From: Oceanobacillus_B kapialis
Lineage (GTDB): Bacteria; Bacillota; Bacilli; Bacillales; Amphibacillaceae
Assembly: GCF_042685265.1 (NCBI RefSeq)
Contig: NZ_JBHUMX010000014.1
Direction: 5' to 3' (one strand)
DNA length: 64,000 nucleotides
In this document: positions 42,727-51,412 of the stretch, one piece after another
Layout of the letters: each line of letters opens with the position of its first letter
Numbering within the stretch: position 1 is the stretch's first letter
Made by a program: the position numbers and the translations under genes
Notes under the pieces: model-generated
Database searches by the model: none
Seen by the model: the letters and a program-made list of their open reading frames with translations, nothing else
What the model was told of the DNA's origin: nothing

Positions 42727-43785
42727 TTAAAGCCCCGTTGGTCCTGTTGGCCCGGTAGGTCCTGTTGGTCCCGTCGGCCCCGTAACACCAGTAACGCCGG
42801 TAGGCCCAGTCGGTCCAGTGACGCCCGTAGCACCCGTAACGCCGGTAGGTCCAGTCGGTCCAGTGACGCCCGTAACACCAGTGACGCCAGTAGGCCCCGT
42901 CGGTCCAGTGACGCCCGTANNNNNNNNNNNNNNNNNNNNNNNNNNNNNNNNNNNNNNNNNNNNNNNNNNNNNNNNNNNNNNNNNNNNNNNNNNNNNNNNN
43001 NNNNNNNNNNNNNNNNNNNNNNNNNNNNNNNNNNNNNNNNNNNNNNNNNNNNNNNNGACGCCGGTAGGCCCAGTCGGTCCAGTGACACCCGTAGCACCCG
43101 TAACGCCAGTAGGTCCAGTCGGTCCAGTGACGCCCGTAGCACCCGTAACGCCGGTAGGCCCCGTCGGTCCAGTCACACCCGTAGCCCCCGTAACGCCGGT
43201 AGGCCCCGTCGGTCCAGTGACGCCCGTAGCGCCAGTCACGCCGGTAGGCCCAGTAGGTCCTGTCGGTCCTATTGGTCCAGTTGGTCCTGGTGAACCTTCT
43301 CCACCTTCCCCATCAAAATCTAGTAAGGCAACATCGTCCACCAAAACAGCAGAAGAGAAAAAGCTTCCGAAAGGTTTACTTATTTCTACACGTGCTTGCG
43401 AGGCTGTCTCAGGTGCTGGTTCAGTAACATGGTAAAGCTCCTGCCAGTTATTGTTTACTGCATTTGGTAAGCTTCCACTGGTAACCTCCACCTCCAGCCC
43501 CGTACCTACTTCAAGATTTAATTCATTTAAGAAATACACACGAATTATCAGTCTTGGGCTTCCTAAAAGGCCATATCTGCTCAACGAGACGAGCAACTGA
43601 TAACTTTCACCAGACGTAATTGGTACTATCTGACTTAAACTTGCTGCTCCTATACCGTTTCTTAGTACAGCTGCGTAGTTCCCGGAATGTGGACTAGAAA
43701 TCGTTACATAGCTATTGGAAGAACTCCACTCTGATAGAGTACCAGATTCGAATCCACCATTTACTATCAAGTTTGTAACAGCCAT
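42727..43785 (-). CDS. Collagen-like triple-helix repeat protein (NTTRR-F1-like N-terminus)
   Basis: About 352 residues counting the unknown bases. Residues 1-160 form a beta-sandwich domain opening NLIVNGGFESGTLSEWSS and ending VLVDDVALLDFDGEGGEG, as in the N-terminal domain of Firmicutes collagen-like spore proteins. The rest is GPTGPTGVTGATG-type Gly-X-Y repeat in 15-18 residue periods, ending GPTGPTGL with no C-terminal globular domain. Part of the repeat is replaced by N (42920-43056); the frame is kept across it. Thr-rich repeats are typical O-glycosylation targets. AAAGGAGGAT precedes the ATG. A weak sigma-K-type -10 (CATAGGATA) lies at 43833-43841. Confidence 0.85.
   Translation of the reverse strand: MAVTNLIVNGGFESGTLSEWSSSNSYVTISSPHSGNYAAVLRNGIGAASLSQIVPITSGESYQLLVSLSRYGLLGSPRLIIRVYFLNELNLEVGTGLEVEVTSGSLPNAVNNNWQELYHVTEPAPETASQARVEISKPFGSFFSSAVLVDDVALLDFDGEGGEGSPGPTGPIGPTGPTGPTGVTGATGVTGPTGPTGVTGATGVTGPTGPTGVTGATGVTGPTGPTGVTGATGVTGPTGPTGVXXXXXXXXXXXXXXXXXXXXXXXXXXXXXXXXXXXXXXXXXXXXXXTGVTGPTGPTGVTGVTGVTGPTGPTGVTGATGVTGPTGPTGVTGVTGPTGPTGPTGPTGPTGL
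42920..43056. other. Assembly gap (137 N) within the collagen repeat
   Basis: Bases are undetermined. Flanking sequence on both sides is the same repeat, so the gap is a repeat collapse and the true repeat number is unknown. Confidence 0.98.
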
Positions 43786-43832
43786 TAATATCCTCCTTTT
43801 TCTGTATGATGCTTCAAATGTGAAGCTCTCTA

Positions 43833-43860
43833 TATCCTATGTGCGAGAAAATATAGTGAG
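43833..43860 (-). promoter_or_regulatory. Weak sigma-K-like promoter of the collagen-like gene
   Basis: On the minus strand CATAGGATA fits CATAnnnTA; a CTCACT element 13 bases upstream is off in spacing and fits -35 poorly. Mother-cell expression is plausible from gene type. Confidence 0.3.
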
Positions 43861-43911
43861 TGAGTCAAACTATCTATTATGAGAGCACATTTATATTTAA
43901 TAGAACTTAAT

Positions 43912-44913
43912 TTAAACAATTTGCGAATTTAGGAAGGAATTAATATAACGTAGTAGCTGTTCTGCGCGCTTTTGATTGGTGTGATTTGTATGGACTAGTT
44001 GGTGACCATTTCTCGCGATACGCAGTCTTTCTTTATTGTTTGTGAGGTAATAGGCCGTTTTTTCCGCAAGGTCATCTGGAGTACATGCAACAAAGTTAAC
44101 CCCATCTATAAAGCCTAATGACTCTATCTCTTTGTTGGTTTCAGCTAGCAATAATGTATTACAGGCTGGTGCCTCGAAAAATTTGAGTACTGCAATGCCA
44201 CCAGTCTCCATACGACTTCCACATGTAAAAAAGATCTTAGCGCGGTTTAATTCTTGTGCATATTTTTCATTTATTACTAGATTGTTGCCTCGTCTTACAC
44301 GATGTCCTGGGTGGGGATGATAGACAAAATCAGGATCGTCCCGCATTACATTAAAAACAGCATCACGAAAAGCATATCTCCCTTTAGGCGGCACACTCTT
44401 TGGCAGTTGGTGATCTCCTTGATTATATTTATCGACATAAACAAGGCCCATGAGGAGGGTATCAATTGTCTTCTCCAGTTTCCAATCCTTCATTACTGAC
44501 GGGTTAATTGCCCATGGTAGCCATCGTAGCTTCTTTTCGTATTCAGGAAAGACTTTTAAAAAAGGGTGCCTCGTAGCAGAAAAAACTAAGTCTATCCTAT
44601 TTTCTTCGATATATTTTCTTCTTTCTTCGGGCTTCCAATGAAGGTCTATTACAAAGCATCCCTTTGGTATTCCTATCTCTTCTAATCCATCTATTTTTGG
44701 TGCTAAACTATAATTCCATGCTATATCGTAATGGAAAATAAAATCTGGATTTATTTGTAGCTCGCTTAGGATGTCTTTTATATTTCCATCAGAATGCCAA
44801 TAATGAACATTTGCTACATCTTCAAATGCTTTAATTGTATCCATCTTAGGGGTGTGCTTCGGATATACACAAAATTCTTTTATTAAGACAAGTAATGTGA
44901 GGTTGTTTTCCAA
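43912..44913 (-). CDS. CgeB-like glycosyltransferase / spore maturation protein
   Basis: A 333-residue GT-B-type protein similar to CgeB. Recognisable parts are the central DLVFSATRHPFLKVFPEYEKKLRWLPWAINP and the C-terminal nucleotide-sugar site KIFFTCGSRMETGGIAVLKFFEAPACNTLLLAE, with the later DGVNFVACTPDDLAEK. CgeB in B. subtilis acts on the outermost spore layer. Start is TTG seven bases after AAAGGAGG. It follows the dehydrogenase by 16 bases and precedes the collagen-like gene by 126, so it probably decorates the spore surface. Confidence 0.82.
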   Translation of the reverse strand: MENNLTLLVLIKEFCVYPKHTPKMDTIKAFEDVANVHYWHSDGNIKDILSELQINPDFIFHYDIAWNYSLAPKIDGLEEIGIPKGCFVIDLHWKPEERRKYIEENRIDLVFSATRHPFLKVFPEYEKKLRWLPWAINPSVMKDWKLEKTIDTLLMGLVYVDKYNQGDHQLPKSVPPKGRYAFRDAVFNVMRDDPDFVYHPHPGHRVRRGNNLVINEKYAQELNRAKIFFTCGSRMETGGIAVLKFFEAPACNTLLLAETNKEIESLGFIDGVNFVACTPDDLAEKTAYYLTNNKERLRIARNGHQLVHTNHTNQKRAEQLLRYINSFLNSQIV

Positions 44914-44929
44914 TTAAATTCCTCCTTTC

Positions 44930-46630
44930 TTAAAGACGTAAAAGTGTGACGCCTTTAGGGATATAGTGGAGCGGTATGGAAGATTTAATGTCTATAACAG
45001 TCGATGTTTCTTTTAAAATAGTTTTTAATCTTTTCCAATTAAATATGTCGTGAGGAACTGCAGCAATGACGATATCTGCTTTTTCCAACTCACAAAATGA
45101 TTTGTTATTGATTCCGTAAATGTCTTGAACAGTACCTTCTGTTATGTGTGGATCACATAATTGCACGGATAATCCAAGATTTAATAGATTTTTCATTATC
45201 TCAAGGGCCTTTGAATTACGAGTATCCCCAATGTTCTCCTTAAACGTGCCTCCAAGCACCGTTATCTTTAAATTGTCCCAAGGGGTTTGATGGTGGACAA
45301 TTTGTTGCATAACCACTTTGGTAACATGATCTACCATGGACTCATTTACTTCTCTTGCGGCCGTTAAAAAACTTGGCTCATAACCAGCTAGTCTAGCCTT
45401 GTGTATGAGGTAATAAGGATCCACACCAATACAGTGGCCACCAACTAAACCTGGTGAGAAAGGCAAGAAATTCCACTTGGTGCCAGCTGCTGCCAATACA
45501 TCCTCTGTTGGAATATCTAAATGATAGAATATTTGTGCCAACTCATTCATAAAGGCAATATTTATGTCACGTTGCGTATTTTCTACCACTTTTGCGGTCT
45601 CAGCTACTTTAATGGAGCTGGCTTTGTAGATGGGTGCCTTGATGACACTTTGATAAAGTTGGTAAAGTGTCTCTGCTACAAAAGCGCTTTGACCTGCTAC
45701 AATTTTTGGAATAGTTCGGAACGTATGCTCGGGGTCCCCAGGATTGATCCTTTCTGGAGAGTACCCAATAAAAAAATCCTTGCCTACTTTGAGATTAGAA
45801 GCTTTTTCTAAGATGGGACTACATATTTCCTCAGTCGCACCGGGGTATACGGTAGATTCATAGACCACAATAGTCTCAGGAGTTAAGTTTTCGCCGATTA
45901 ACTGTGAAGCGGCTTCTAAATAGGAAAGGTCAGGTTCTTTGGATGCTGAAATTGGTGTAGGGACGGCCACAATAATATAAGCGCAACGACGAAGTTTTTT
46001 GGCATTAGTGGTGAATTCAATCTTTGCTGTAACTAGTGATTCTTGGGTGAATTGTTCGGAAGGATCTTCTCCTTTTTTTAACTTCGCTATTTTCCCGTCA
46101 TCCACATCAAACCCAATAACTGAATAGCTTTCTGAAAAACCTACTGCAACCGGAAGTCCAACATATCCTAAACCTACTACACCGACTATCTCCTTTTCCT
46201 TAAAGGAAATCTTCCTTTTAACCATTTGGTGAGAAGAAGGATGAATTAAATGGTGTAATAAATGCTTCGCTACTACATCCCCAACACGCTCTGAATCGAC
46301 ATGGACATCACTAAAAATTAGTTCTACCGCGTTAGTACTTGCTTTTATTAATGATTGGACAAACGGTTCATCATCAGCCAAACCATTTTTATTGTCAAAA
46401 ATAAATAGTTGGTCCATCTCAAATTTCCCTAACTGAACTTGCTGAAGTAAGTAGATGGACAGCTTGGCCGATTGCCTATCAAATAAAAACAGAATTATAG
46501 AAAAAGGTCCTTGCTCCATTTGTTCTATTTCTGTCGTTTCAAATTTTTCTTCTGATAATTTCTTTGCTACATGGTCTCGTAAATTACTGGTCTCTCCTAT
46601 TAAAAGGAGAGGAGTACTTCGTGTTGTCAT
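44930..46630 (-). CDS. Nucleotide-sugar 6-dehydrogenase with N-terminal extension
   Basis: A 566-residue protein; about 430 is normal for UDP-glucose / UDP-GlcNAc / UDP-ManNAc dehydrogenases. The enzyme core begins near residue 140 with VGVVGLGYVGLPVAVGFSE, and includes VAVPTP, the catalytic GLVGGHCIGVDPYYL Cys and TFKENIGDTRNSK. It would make a UDP-uronic acid. The first about 140 residues (LLLIGETSNLRDHVAKKLSEE, ...FIFDNKNGLADDEPFVQSL) are a separate alpha/beta-like segment I do not recognise. ATG at 46630 is 8 bases after AAAGGAT. In context it fits the WbpA step to UDP-GlcNAcA. Confidence 0.85.
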   Translation of the reverse strand: MTTRSTPLLLIGETSNLRDHVAKKLSEEKFETTEIEQMEQGPFSIILFLFDRQSAKLSIYLLQQVQLGKFEMDQLFIFDNKNGLADDEPFVQSLIKASTNAVELIFSDVHVDSERVGDVVAKHLLHHLIHPSSHQMVKRKISFKEKEIVGVVGLGYVGLPVAVGFSESYSVIGFDVDDGKIAKLKKGEDPSEQFTQESLVTAKIEFTTNAKKLRRCAYIIVAVPTPISASKEPDLSYLEAASQLIGENLTPETIVVYESTVYPGATEEICSPILEKASNLKVGKDFFIGYSPERINPGDPEHTFRTIPKIVAGQSAFVAETLYQLYQSVIKAPIYKASSIKVAETAKVVENTQRDINIAFMNELAQIFYHLDIPTEDVLAAAGTKWNFLPFSPGLVGGHCIGVDPYYLIHKARLAGYEPSFLTAAREVNESMVDHVTKVVMQQIVHHQTPWDNLKITVLGGTFKENIGDTRNSKALEIMKNLLNLGLSVQLCDPHITEGTVQDIYGINNKSFCELEKADIVIAAVPHDIFNWKRLKTILKETSTVIDIKSSIPLHYIPKGVTLLRL

Positions 46631-46855
46631 AAGCATTATCCTTTCAACAAATCTAATATTGGTATATGCCAGTGAGTTATAGGAAGTTCTGGGGATCACA
46701 TGAAAAAGGCTTCTTCCTATTAAACATGCTCATCGGCTGATAGGCGTGTGCAAAAGCATAATTCTTATACTTTGTGGTAGTTGCCGTTAAACGTGGTACA
46801 ACGCATGAATACGATGTTAGGAAAGTGTTTAACAAATATATAAAGGATGATGCAT

Positions 46856-47968
46856 ATGATCCCGATCACAGATCCAAAACGTCAGTTTGCTGCACTTGAA
46901 GCAGATATAATGGAAAAAATGATAGAGATTCTGCAGAAAGGAAGCTATATTTCAGGTGAACATGTTAAAAAATTGGAATCGGTAATAGCAAACAGATTAG
47001 GGGTTGAAGAAGCTATTGCTGTTGCAAATGGGACAGATGCTCTCGTGCTTACTTTACATGCATATGGGATAGGGCCAGGTGATGAAGTAATCACGACACC
47101 CTTTAGTTTCTTTGCAACTGCGGAAGCAATTAGCAGGGTTGGAGCAACGCCTGTCTTTGTAGATATTGACCAGACAACGTTTAATCTAGATCCTAGAAAG
47201 GTAAGCGAAAAGCTGTCCAAAAGAACAAAAGCAATTTTACCAGTCCATCTTTTTGGTCAGCCAGCAGATATGAATGAATTAAACAACGTTGCCAAACAGC
47301 ATGATCTTATTGTGATTGAAGATGCTTGCCAGGCATTTGGGGCTGTCTATCAAGGAGAAGAGATTGGAACTCTTGGTGATGCAGCTTGTTTTTCTTTTTT
47401 TCCTACAAAAAATCTTTCTACAATGGGAGATGGGGGGATGGTTGTTACCTCCGACCCAGTCATTGCAAAACGCATTCGCGAGCTGAAAACACATGGGAGC
47501 AACCAGAAATATTATCATGGAGAAATTGGCTATAATAGTAGATTAGATGAAATTCATGCAGCGATTTTGTTGTGCTGTTTGGATCATATTGATAGTTGGA
47601 ATGCAAAGCGCGGATTGTGGGCAGCTCGCTATAAGAAAAATTTGGAGGCATTACGCTGTATTAGCCTCCCGAATGAGAAATTAGATCGTCGACACGTCTA
47701 TCATTTATATGTCATCGCTACAGATGAACGTGATTTATTAATCAAGCACCTTGCTTCGAGAAACATTCAAACAGGTATCTATTACCCGCAATGTATCCAT
47801 TTACAAAAAGCATACGAACATCTTTCTTACCAAGAAGGCGATTTTCCGTTAGCGGAACAGCTTTCAAAGCGGCTACTCGCAATTCCATTATTTCCGTTTA
47901 TGACAGAAAAGGAGCAGGATATTGTGATAGCCGGATTAAAAGATTTCCAGGTGATGCCATCATGCTAA
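46856..47968 (+). CDS. DegT/DnrJ/EryC1 family sugar aminotransferase (WbpE-like)
   Basis: A 370-residue PLP enzyme of nucleotide-sugar pathways. Motifs: VANGTDALVLTLHAYGIGPGDEVI, TPFSFFATAEAISRVGATPVFVDID, EDACQAFGA and the Schiff-base Lys in FFPTKNLSTMGDGGMV. It transfers an amino group to a keto-sugar nucleotide. With the following oxidoreductase and acetyltransferase it fits the UDP-3-keto-GlcNAcA aminotransferase WbpE. ATG at 46856 is 8 bases after AAAGGA. It is divergent from the dehydrogenase gene, sharing a 225-bp promoter region. Confidence 0.88.
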   Translation: MIPITDPKRQFAALEADIMEKMIEILQKGSYISGEHVKKLESVIANRLGVEEAIAVANGTDALVLTLHAYGIGPGDEVITTPFSFFATAEAISRVGATPVFVDIDQTTFNLDPRKVSEKLSKRTKAILPVHLFGQPADMNELNNVAKQHDLIVIEDACQAFGAVYQGEEIGTLGDAACFSFFPTKNLSTMGDGGMVVTSDPVIAKRIRELKTHGSNQKYYHGEIGYNSRLDEIHAAILLCCLDHIDSWNAKRGLWAARYKKNLEALRCISLPNEKLDRRHVYHLYVIATDERDLLIKHLASRNIQTGIYYPQCIHLQKAYEHLSYQEGDFPLAEQLSKRLLAIPLFPFMTEKEQDIVIAGLKDFQVMPSC

Positions 47969-49026
47969 ATGTCGGTCTAATCGGATGTGGCTATATTTCG
48001 GGTAAACATCTTTCTTCTTTATCTAAGATGAGAGGGATGCAACTAACTGCTGTAAGTGACATCGATGAGAAAAACATGAAAAAAGCTGTAGAGAATTATA
48101 AAAATCAATTAGAGCAAGAAGTAGAAATCTCCTGTTATAAGAACTATGGGGAGCTGCTAGAAAATCCCACAATTGATGTCGTGGTGGTCACAGTAATCTC
48201 AGGGCTTCATGCTGCCGTCGCAAGAGAGGCAATTCGCCACGGTAAGCATGTCATGTTAGAAAAACCAATTGCCCTTTCGTTAAAGGAAGCTGATGAGTTA
48301 ATTTTATTGGCAAAAACTTTTAAGCGAAAAGTATTAGTTTGTCACCAATTACGTTACCGACCGTTATTACAACAACTTAAAGAGGAAGTTATAGAGGGAG
48401 CATTTGGTAAACTTCATCTTGCTACAATTTCTCTACGGCTATATAGACCGCCATCCTACTTTGAAAATTCCAATTGGAAAGGGACATGGGAACAGGACGG
48501 GGGGATGCTCATTAATCAAGGAATACATCTAGTAGATCAACTATTGTGGATGATGGGGGACCTCGAAACAGCATATGGAGAATTAGGAAAAGCACTACAC
48601 ACTAAGGAAACAGAGGATATAGCTACAGGGATATTTCATTTTAGTAATGGTAGTAAAGGCTTAATCGAAGCAAATACAATTACCATTCCGCAGAACTTAG
48701 GCTATCAACTTACGGTTTTTGGTGATGAAGGTTCCTTCTCTGTTGGTGGTCGAAATTTTAATGAGCTAACACATTGTTACATGGACAAAGAGGAAGGGAG
48801 GAAGGCGCTTTATACGCTTGCTAGTGATATGAATGAGCACAGCTATATGTATGAAGATATGCTCCAGGCTATTGTAAAGGATCGACAACCTGCTGTATCT
48901 CTATTGGAAGGCAAGAAAGCGTTAGAAGCTATTTTTGCTTTGTACCGCGCTGATAGGGAGAGTGCAGTTATTTCGTTGCCATTGGATGATTTCACCACCA
49001 AAGAAATGGGAGGAAAGATAGGATGA
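47962..49026 (+). CDS. Gfo/Idh/MocA family oxidoreductase (WbpB-like)
   Basis: A 354-residue NAD(P)-dependent dehydrogenase: Rossmann start LNVGLIGCGYISGKHLSSL, the EKPIALSLKEADEL motif near residue 100 and the GGMLINQGIHLVDQLLWMMG loop with the catalytic His. It would oxidise C3 of a UDP-sugar acid (the WbpB step) before transamination. The ATG at 47962 overlaps the aminotransferase stop by 7 bases and follows AGGTGATG; the long upstream frame is a shadow. Confidence 0.88.
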   Translation: MLNVGLIGCGYISGKHLSSLSKMRGMQLTAVSDIDEKNMKKAVENYKNQLEQEVEISCYKNYGELLENPTIDVVVVTVISGLHAAVAREAIRHGKHVMLEKPIALSLKEADELILLAKTFKRKVLVCHQLRYRPLLQQLKEEVIEGAFGKLHLATISLRLYRPPSYFENSNWKGTWEQDGGMLINQGIHLVDQLLWMMGDLETAYGELGKALHTKETEDIATGIFHFSNGSKGLIEANTITIPQNLGYQLTVFGDEGSFSVGGRNFNELTHCYMDKEEGRKALYTLASDMNEHSYMYEDMLQAIVKDRQPAVSLLEGKKALEAIFALYRADRESAVISLPLDDFTTKEMGGKIG

Positions 49027-49718
49027 TAGATAAAACAGCGATATTAGGAGAAAACGTTAAGATTGGTCATTATGTTGTAATAGAAGAGGACGTGTTAATA
49101 GGCGATCATGTTGAAATTGGAAATCATGTTACAATTAAGGCTGGAACAATCATTGCAGATCATACCACTATTCATGATTTTTGCTTGCTAGGGAAAGCGC
49201 CGACAAGTAATAAAAAAATGGCTCGCAAACCTGTAGTTGATTTAGAGCCTTTGTATATTGGAGAGAATGTTACCATTGGTAGCCACACTTGTTTATACCA
49301 AGGATCCGTATTATATCAAGGGGTATTAGTGGCAGATATGGCAAGTATACGTGAGAAAGTGTGTGTTGGAGAAGACAGTATTATTGGTAAAAATGTTATG
49401 GTGGAAAACAATGTCGTAATAGGGCAACATGTAACCATTCAAACAGGCTCCTATGTGACAGCACATATGGTTATAGAAGACGAAGTGTTTATTGGTCCAT
49501 GCGTGTCTAGTAGTAATGATAAATATATGGCTTCACGTACAAAACCATTACAAGGACCAATCGTGAAAAAGACAGCAAGGATTGGTAATAATGCTACATT
49601 ACTTCCAAGTGTTATTGTTGGAGAAAAGGCTATAATTGGGGCTGGTTCTGTCGTAACTAAAGATGTGTCAGCCAATCAAGTAGTTATCGGAAACCCTGCA
49701 AAAGAACTGGAAAAATAA
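49023..49718 (+). CDS. Hexapeptide-repeat N-acetyltransferase (WbpD-like)
   Basis: A 231-residue left-handed beta-helix protein with many hexapeptide turns (ILGENVKIGHYVVIEEDVLIGDHV, IGENVTIGSHTCLYQG, IGKNVMVENNVVIGQHV, IGAGSVVTKDV) and the closing VVIGNPAKEL. It transfers acetyl from acetyl-CoA to an amino-sugar nucleotide. Overlapping the oxidoreductase stop by 4 bases, it completes a WbpB/E/D-type set for UDP-2,3-diacetamido-uronic acid. Confidence 0.86.
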   Translation: MIDKTAILGENVKIGHYVVIEEDVLIGDHVEIGNHVTIKAGTIIADHTTIHDFCLLGKAPTSNKKMARKPVVDLEPLYIGENVTIGSHTCLYQGSVLYQGVLVADMASIREKVCVGEDSIIGKNVMVENNVVIGQHVTIQTGSYVTAHMVIEDEVFIGPCVSSSNDKYMASRTKPLQGPIVKKTARIGNNATLLPSVIVGEKAIIGAGSVVTKDVSANQVVIGNPAKELEK

Positions 49719-49827
49719 GAGTGTAGCCAATTTCGTTACACCCATCTCTTCTAATTGGAGAGATGTACATACATCAAATTGAAATAATGCGTTTTCCCGA
49801 GAAAGGGACACTCACTATAGATATAGT

Positions 49828-50610
49828 TTAACCCCATTTTGTCATGCTTAGCTTATGAATGACTATCATTATCGCACCCGCTAGAAATTGATCAAAGGCA
49901 GGTGGTAAAAATGCCATATTTATTTCGGTTCCATGTGGTAAAGAAAGTTCTGCTGCCAAATGAGCGTGCATAGGGGGAACACCTTCAATAAAAAATGCTC
50001 CAATAATTAGAATGAAACATGCTGGCATAACCCCAATACTATTCCAGACAGCGAACTTGCTTAAACTCTCCTTCGCAACAGCTCTTGCTAAGGGAGCCCA
50101 ACAAAAAGGTAACCACATTCCTAATGATAGCAAGAAAAGGAGTGCAATATACCCTGTATGTAGGTGAGAATGAACCATTAACCCATGCATAACAAAAGGG
50201 AGATGATAAATGAAAAATAATCCGGCAAATAAAATAAGGGTAATGATAGAAAAAGTAATATAGGGTTTAGCAAAACTTTTTTTAGGATGACTTCTAAAGC
50301 TAGGTAGACTTAAAAGCAATAGCGGCGCACAAATAAAATACAACAACGCCATCTGAACCATATGCAAGCTCATGGACACATGGCTTATAACTGCTAAAGG
50401 ACTCCCGTATGCTAAGTAAATAATGATCATAGATAGATAGAAGTACCATAATTGCGAAGTGCTTTTAAATATATATCTTTTTTTACGAAAAATATAAAAA
50501 TACATAACCATTAGGCCAAATAAAATAAGGAATAAAGGTATATTCCACAGTGTCTGTCCCGCTAGCAGTAAATGAATATCCACATTCCTCATCCCCCATA
50601 ATAGTTCCAT
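49828..50610 (-). CDS. ctaG: CtaG family cytochrome c oxidase assembly factor (paralogue 2)
   Basis: A membrane protein of up to 260 residues with about seven helices: WNIPLFLILFGLMVMYFYIF, ISHVSMSLHMVQMALLYFI and HGLMVHSHLHTGYIALLFLL, with His residues as candidate copper ligands, and the C-terminal GAIMIVIHKLSM. It resembles the B. subtilis CtaG needed for caa3 oxidase. The start is uncertain: 50610 has no ribosome site, while ATG 50592 and GTG 50583 follow a G-rich stretch. Divergent from a YcnK-like copper regulator. Confidence 0.82.
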   Translation of the reverse strand: MELLWGMRNVDIHLLLAGQTLWNIPLFLILFGLMVMYFYIFRKKRYIFKSTSQLWYFYLSMIIIYLAYGSPLAVISHVSMSLHMVQMALLYFICAPLLLLSLPSFRSHPKKSFAKPYITFSIITLILFAGLFFIYHLPFVMHGLMVHSHLHTGYIALLFLLSLGMWLPFCWAPLARAVAKESLSKFAVWNSIGVMPACFILIIGAFFIEGVPPMHAHLAAELSLPHGTEINMAFLPPAFDQFLAGAIMIVIHKLSMTKWG

Positions 50611-50811
50611 TCTGCAGTCTAAACCCCAAGTAGCAAGCTTTATGATATTCGATGATAGTGAAATTCCATGGTAACCAGAGTTGTTTAAAACAAAAGGTCA
50701 CACGGTCATCATATTCACGAATTATTCATATTATTCATATTGATTTGAGCAGAGGACCATGATAAAGTGTGTTATAGATTGTGTTACTTTGTTATAAGGT
50801 GAGGGAATGTC

Positions 50812-51399
50812 ATGCTGCCTCTTGAAAGGAAAAAACGTATAAGAGCATTAATTGAAGAAGAAAGACATATGAAAATTTCAGAGTTAAGTAAGCGGTTTGG
50901 CGTATCCGAGATGACGATCCACCGGGACATTAAGCCGTTACTTGAGCAAGGTGTTATTACGAAGACGTTTGGTGGGATTGCCTGGAATCAGGAAACATAT
51001 GAAGCTAAAGCTCAATCCCAAGGCTGTGTTTATTGTGGGCGTAACTATACGGAAAGGTTAGCCTATCGATTAATTCTTTCTAATCACAATATGGAAACAG
51101 CTTGTTGTGCGCACTGTGGCTTAATGCGCCATATTCAATTGGATGAAGAAGTGATGCAAGCCATTTGTCCAGATTTTTTAAGACATACAACCGTAAGTGC
51201 TCCACTGGCATGGTTTGTGATGGACACTTCTGTTCATATGGGGTGTTGCCATCCTCAAGTGCTAACTTTTGAATGGAGGGAACATGCAGATAAGTTTGTA
51301 AAAGGTTTTGGTGGAAATGTGTATTCTTTTGAAGAAGCAAAAGCTGTCGTATTGCAAAAGATGAATGGAGAGGGGAACTGTTGCCATCCCTCAAACTAA
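50812..51399 (+). CDS. ycnK: DeoR-type regulator with NosL-like C-terminus (YcnK-like copper sensor)
   Basis: A 195-residue protein. The N-terminal 55 residues are a DeoR winged helix (RKKRIRALIEEERHMKISELSKRFGVSEMTIHRDI). The C-terminal domain is Cys/His-rich: CVYCG near 70, CCAHCGLMRH near 100, and later HMGCCHPQ, as in the NosL-like half of B. subtilis YcnK, a copper-responsive repressor. It ends GNCCHPSN, a further Cys pair. GGTGAGGG precedes the ATG. It is followed within 13 bases by a His-rich lipoprotein gene and flanked by ctaG. Confidence 0.82.
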   Translation: MLPLERKKRIRALIEEERHMKISELSKRFGVSEMTIHRDIKPLLEQGVITKTFGGIAWNQETYEAKAQSQGCVYCGRNYTERLAYRLILSNHNMETACCAHCGLMRHIQLDEEVMQAICPDFLRHTTVSAPLAWFVMDTSVHMGCCHPQVLTFEWREHADKFVKGFGGNVYSFEEAKAVVLQKMNGEGNCCHPSN

Positions 51400-51412
51400 A
51401 GGAGTGTTGAAA

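Noticed and set aside
42727..43300. Short tandem repeats that could suggest a CRISPR array
   Set aside because: The repeats are in frame and encode Gly-X-Y triplets; there are no unique spacers. Overlapping frames on the plus strand are shadows of the repeat.
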